In this document: positions 13,137-14,939 of the stretch, piece by piece | Layout of the letters: every line of letters begins with the position of its first letter | Numbering within the stretch: position 1 is the first letter of the stretch | DNA from: Microtetraspora glauca | GTDB taxonomy: Bacteria > Actinomycetota > Actinomycetes > Streptomycetales > Streptomycetaceae | Assembly (NCBI GenBank): GCA_000721275.1 | Contig: JOFO01000096.1 | Location: forward strand, 1-14,939 | DNA length: 14,939 nucleotides | Reading direction: 5' to 3' | Position numbers and translations under genes: made by a program | The notes under the pieces: generated by a model | The model's input: the letters and a program-made list of their open reading frames with translations, nothing else | What the model was told of the DNA's origin: nothing | Databases searched by the model: none

Positions 13137-13305
13137 CGCGGGGCCTCATCGGGGTCTTGGCCTCCTGGAGCAGCACGTGCGTAGTGCCGTAGGACAACTC
13201 GAACTTCTCGGTCAGCTGACGCACTGTGAGCCGGTCGGCCTCATAGGCGTGTCGGAGTTTCGCGGCCAGCTCGGTCCGTGCCTCGCCCTTGATTCGCATC
13301 CTCAT
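13117..13305 (-). CDS. Helix-turn-helix protein, 62 aa, Streptomyces type
   Basis: A 62-residue DNA-binding protein: residues 3-20 (MRIKGEARTELAAKLRHAYE) and 27-47 (TVRQLTEKFELSYGTTHVLL) fit an N-terminal helix and a homeodomain-like helix-turn-helix. Small proteins of the form 'GEAR..LAA.L...YE......LAE..G.SYG..H.LL' are common in Streptomyces and its mobile elements. ATG 13305 overlaps the upstream stop in an ATGA. A role in transcription of the late operon is likely. The last residues (RPRGGNHAG) are also the typical ending of the family. Confidence 0.85.
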   Translation of the reverse strand: MRMRIKGEARTELAAKLRHAYEADRLTVRQLTEKFELSYGTTHVLLQEAKTPMRPRGGNHAG

Positions 13306-13493
13306 GACGCACCGCCACGCGCGCCGCGGGCCACGATCATGGCGACCAGGAGAGCGGCCACGCATACGGCCGTGAGGGCGATGTTCAGCGTGGCCTGCGA
13401 CTCTGCCGCGTTCCCGATCCTGCGGGAGGTGTCGCTCACGTCATCGATCGTTTCTTGCACGCGCAAGATTTTAGCTTCGAAGGGTTTCCTCAT
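13302..13493 (-). CDS. Coiled-coil plus membrane-anchor protein, 63 aa
   Basis: The first gene of the late operon. Residues 6-32 form a helix with heptad features (EAKILRVQETIDDVSDTSRR) and residues 37-56 a membrane span (LNIALTAVCVAALLVAMIVA). A longer frame to 13544 exists, but ATG 13493 lies exactly six bases after a TACATT -10 element, so a leaderless message from this ATG is preferred. No Shine-Dalgarno sequence is seen. The layout resembles chemotaxis-like or holin-associated anchors, but nothing gives a function. Confidence 0.65.
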   Translation of the reverse strand: MRKPFEAKILRVQETIDDVSDTSRRIGNAAESQATLNIALTAVCVAALLVAMIVARGARGGAS

Positions 13494-13530
13494 GAAAAAA
13501 ATGTACTTGCATCTATGCGCGTAGAGCAAG
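13494..13530 (-). promoter_or_regulatory. Candidate promoter and operator of the late operon
   Basis: Minus-strand TTGCTC (13529-13524) and TACATT (13505-13500) are 18 bases apart, with ATG six bases past the -10. An imperfect dyad with perfect CTTGC/GCAAG ends (13506-13530) covers the spacer and -35. Protein binding there would block the promoter. The -35 is weak. Confidence 0.5.
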
Positions 13531-13533
13531 CCA

Positions 13534-13952
13534 CGATCACTCATGAGATCGTCGGAAGGCTGGGAAGCGGTGTACAGTGCTGAAAGGTTGAGACCCCAGA
13601 GATCAGCCTTGACGGGCCATCACCCCATCAAGACCCCTCTGGGGCCTCACTCGGCACCAAACCGTCTGTCGCGGGGATTGGGTTGCCGGGAGTAAAAAGC
13701 GAAAGACCTCGACCGGCGAACACGCGCCCCACGGTTGGCGCACTTCAGAGAGTAGCACGGTCCCGGGAAGTCGACTTTTTCATCCCCGGTTGTCTTCAGA
13801 CTTTCTCCACATGCGGATGGTTGCGGTGTGACCTGCGGAAATTTTCCCAGGGAGCGCTAAAACGTTCCCCGCGATAAATCCCCCGTAGGTGTACAAACCC
13901 GCAGGTCAGAAGCCTGCGCGCAAAGAACCTCGGGCGGTAGGAGAAAAAGCGC
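13534..13952. promoter_or_regulatory. Divergent non-coding control region
   Basis: No convincing gene lies here. It holds a dyad around CTCATGAG (13540-13547) with CGAT/ATCG flanks, the long nested hairpin 13594-13644, the perfect 10-base palindrome AAGTCGACTT (13768-13777), a GGAAA-T-TTTCC dyad (13837-13847) and a 10-base inverted pair TGACCTGCGG/CCGCAGGTCA (13829-13838, 13899-13908). AT content rises locally near 13840-13890. A clear promoter for the plus-strand genes was not identified. It may also hold a replication origin. Confidence 0.5.
13594..13644. repeat. Nested inverted repeat (long hairpin)
   Basis: Outer arms CCCCAGAG (13594-13601) and CTCTGGGG (13637-13644) enclose inner arms CTTGA (13608-13612) and TCAAG (13628-13632), with a 15-base central loop. 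The arrangement is perfect in both layers and would fold stably in RNA or single-stranded DNA. No T-run follows on either strand, so a simple terminator is unlikely. It may be part of an untranslated RNA or an origin. Confidence 0.65.
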
Positions 13953-14207
13953 GTGACGAACACCACACCACCCCTTCCGCAGTACGTCACGGTGGACGAG
14001 ATTGCCGCTGAGCTCCGACTCTCCCGCATGACCGTCTATCGGATGATCCACAACGGCGTACTTCCCGCCGCCCGAGTCGGTGGCCGCAACTTCCGCGTCC
14101 GGACCAGCGACTATGACGCGTATAAGGCCGGCCTCCAAGAGGAGGCCGTTGCCCGACAGACCGGCGCCACCGTCCACATCCCCGGCCAGACCGCGATCGT
14201 CGAGTGA
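13953..14207 (+). CDS. Excisionase/MerR-like helix-turn-helix protein, 84 aa
   Basis: Residues 11-60 (YVTVDEIAAELRLSRMTVYR, then MIHNGVLPAARVGGRNFRV and TSDYDAY) are the full pattern of the helix-turn-helix 'excisionase family' DNA-binding domain, with the winged loop RVGGRNFRV. Such proteins act as recombination directionality factors, or as repressors of phage and plasmid genes. GTG 13953 has AGGAG nine bases upstream. It is the first of three overlapping plus-strand genes, divergent from the late operon, so it is placed as the probable early regulator. No integrase lies in the window, so 'excisionase' should be read as a fold name. Confidence 0.88.
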   Translation: MTNTTPPLPQYVTVDEIAAELRLSRMTVYRMIHNGVLPAARVGGRNFRVRTSDYDAYKAGLQEEAVARQTGATVHIPGQTAIVE

Positions 14208-14554
14208 ACCCCCTGACGCTCGAACTGACCGCGGAGCTAATCGGCGGACCGGACGGATACCCCACCCGCTACGGGCCCAAGGTGCACTGCTTCACCCCAA
14301 CCTCGATCGAGTATGTGGCCATCGACTCGACCAGCGACTCGCGGCTGTACATCACAGCCGAGTTCTCCGACTGGACCGAGCTCTCGGGCGGTTGGGTGAG
14401 CGTGCGCGCGTCTCTCCGAGACATGAACGGCTGGACCATCGGCCGGCGCCCCGCGCTCATCTACAACCGGCCGTACGACGTGCCTTCCACCACCTCGTTC
14501 TATCTCCCCCAGGGCGGCGGCATGTTCGCCCTCAACACCCGGGTCTACTCATGA
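14204..14554 (+). CDS. Unknown protein, 116 aa
   Basis: A soluble, beta-rich protein of unknown family, coupled to the HTH gene through a GTGA overlap. It has EFSDWTELSGGWVSVRASLR, which looks like a beta-hairpin core, and an end rich in Tyr, Pro and Gly (SFYLPQGGGMFALN). There are no membrane segment and no metal motif. Being in an early-type unit it might modulate the host, but the sequence gives no direct hint. Codon use matches its neighbours. Confidence 0.72.
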   Translation: MNPLTLELTAELIGGPDGYPTRYGPKVHCFTPTSIEYVAIDSTSDSRLYITAEFSDWTELSGGWVSVRASLRDMNGWTIGRRPALIYNRPYDVPSTTSFYLPQGGGMFALNTRVYS

Positions 14555-14811
14555 CCGGCCAAGGGTGGGACCAGGCCGAGTTCTCGTGCGGCCGATGCGG
14601 TGAGCACATCACCGCCACCACCGAGGAGGAGTACCTCACTCGCGTGCTCGCGCACCGCACCGCTCACGACCCAGCCGACCCTCTTTGCACGGCGATCGTC
14701 TCTCCCGTGCGGGTGCGGATCTTGAGGGCCTGGTACAGGTCTGCACTTCCCCCGGGACCAGGTGCCGGCCATTGGCCGCGCGGGCGTTGCACTGGGGGTG
14801 TCTGGTCGTGA
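14551..14811 (+). CDS. Small zinc-finger-like protein, 86 aa
   Basis: Residues 11-40 read FSCGRCGEHITATTEEEYLT and then LAHRTAHD: Cys13-x2-Cys16 and His35-x3-His39 form a plausible C2H2 zinc site with a helix between. Such small fingers bind DNA or protein. ATG 14551 overlaps the previous stop in an ATGA. After residue 50 the sequence turns Arg/Pro/Gly-rich (SALPPGPGAGHWPRGR) and may be disordered or a degraded end. It is the last gene of the plus-strand unit. Confidence 0.65.
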   Translation: MTGQGWDQAEFSCGRCGEHITATTEEEYLTRVLAHRTAHDPADPLCTAIVSPVRVRILRAWYRSALPPGPGAGHWPRGRCTGGVWS

Positions 14812-14829
14812 GACCAGGACCGAGCAGGG

Positions 14830-14929
14830 CCGCGGAGCGGTCCGGCCGGCCTCGGGCGGAAGCTCGGTGGGCAGCAGGCGCAATCGGTCGGTGGGGGGAG
14901 AGCAGAATAGGCGGCCCGCGGGACGCGGG
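14830..14929. repeat. GGA-loop palindromes at the right edge
   Basis: CCGC-GGA-GCGG (14830-14840), CCGGCCGG (14842-14849) and CCCGCG-GGA-CGCGGG (14915-14929) lie in a gene-free stretch from 14812 to the end. The first is nearly the opening palindrome of Streptomyces linear-replicon telomeres (CCCGCGGAGCGGG), and the last is a variant with a longer stem. They may be telomere-like or origin hairpins. No matching sequence is found at the left edge, so terminal inverted repeats are not shown. Confidence 0.4.
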
Positions 14930-14939
14930 TATCACTGTC

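Noticed and set aside
13594..13644. Transcription terminator
   Set aside because: No T-run follows on either strand, so the nested hairpin is listed as a structure of unknown role.
13683..13877. 64-aa plus-strand frame in the control region
   Set aside because: No ribosome site, mixed codon use, and it crosses several dyads; treated as non-coding.
1..14939. Circular genome joined end to end
   Set aside because: The left-edge gene could be read open into the right end, but the resulting sequence is Pro/Arg/Cys-rich with unlikely codon use, and the ends share no overlap.
1..14939. Terminal inverted repeats
   Set aside because: The reverse complement of the right end does not match the left end; the window may simply not include the real ends.
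1..14939. tRNA genes or CRISPR array
   Set aside because: No cloverleaf-like segment and no regularly spaced identical repeats were seen on either strand.

Overview
The window looks like most of a small tailless double-jelly-roll (DJR) phage or provirus of a high-GC actinomycete, probably Streptomyces or a relative. The host inference rests on strong G/C third-position bias, many GTG starts, strong AGGAGG-type ribosome sites, one rare TTA codon, and small proteins of types familiar from Streptomyces phages and mobile elements. The viral inference rests on a 394-residue capsid-like protein next to a 248-residue A32/P9-type packaging ATPase, a transglycosylase with a C-terminal membrane anchor, a run of tiny membrane proteins, and no terminase, portal, tape-measure or tail genes. 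This fits the tectivirus-like (Varidnaviria) plan. Family assignments come from reading the sequence; no database search was run.

Layout. From 13493 down to 1534 nearly every gene lies on the minus strand, with overlapping or touching stop/start codons. In transcription order: a small membrane protein, a helix-turn-helix protein, three conserved small phage-type proteins (112, 197, 94 aa), the packaging ATPase, an 86-base leader with hairpins, the capsid protein, four tiny membrane proteins plus one apparently frameshifted gene (9842-9937, 9375-9838, 9112-9375, 8952-9107, 8843-8947), a 281-aa unknown, a membrane-anchored fibronectin type III protein, a two-helix membrane protein, the transglycosylase, and a host-recognition block (130 aa, 176-aa fibre, 58-aa coiled-coil/membrane protein, 115 aa, 356-aa fibre). 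Next comes a separately promoted ribbon-helix-helix (RHH) type gene at 2739-3065, then two overlapping membrane genes, a coiled-coil protein and a CHAP endolysin, ending in a strong terminator at 1431-1488.

Left of that terminator a second minus-strand unit starts with a 54-aa RHH regulator (1216-1380) behind tandem operator-like repeats. It continues into a 252-aa protein resembling part of the palm of a protein-primed family-B DNA polymerase, a 48-aa ORF and a membrane protein cut by the left edge.

On the right, about 460 bases of non-coding control region (13494-13952) separate the late operon from a divergent plus-strand set: an excisionase/MerR-like helix-turn-helix protein, an unknown, and a small zinc-finger-like protein. 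The last 130 bases hold palindromes with GGA loops that recall Streptomyces telomere hairpins.

Together the late genes would build an icosahedral shell over a protein-rich membrane, package DNA, bind and penetrate the host wall and lyse the cell, while the RHH/HTH genes at the ends and in the middle control transcription. No integrase, terminal protein or intact polymerase is visible, so integration or linear/circular state cannot be decided here.
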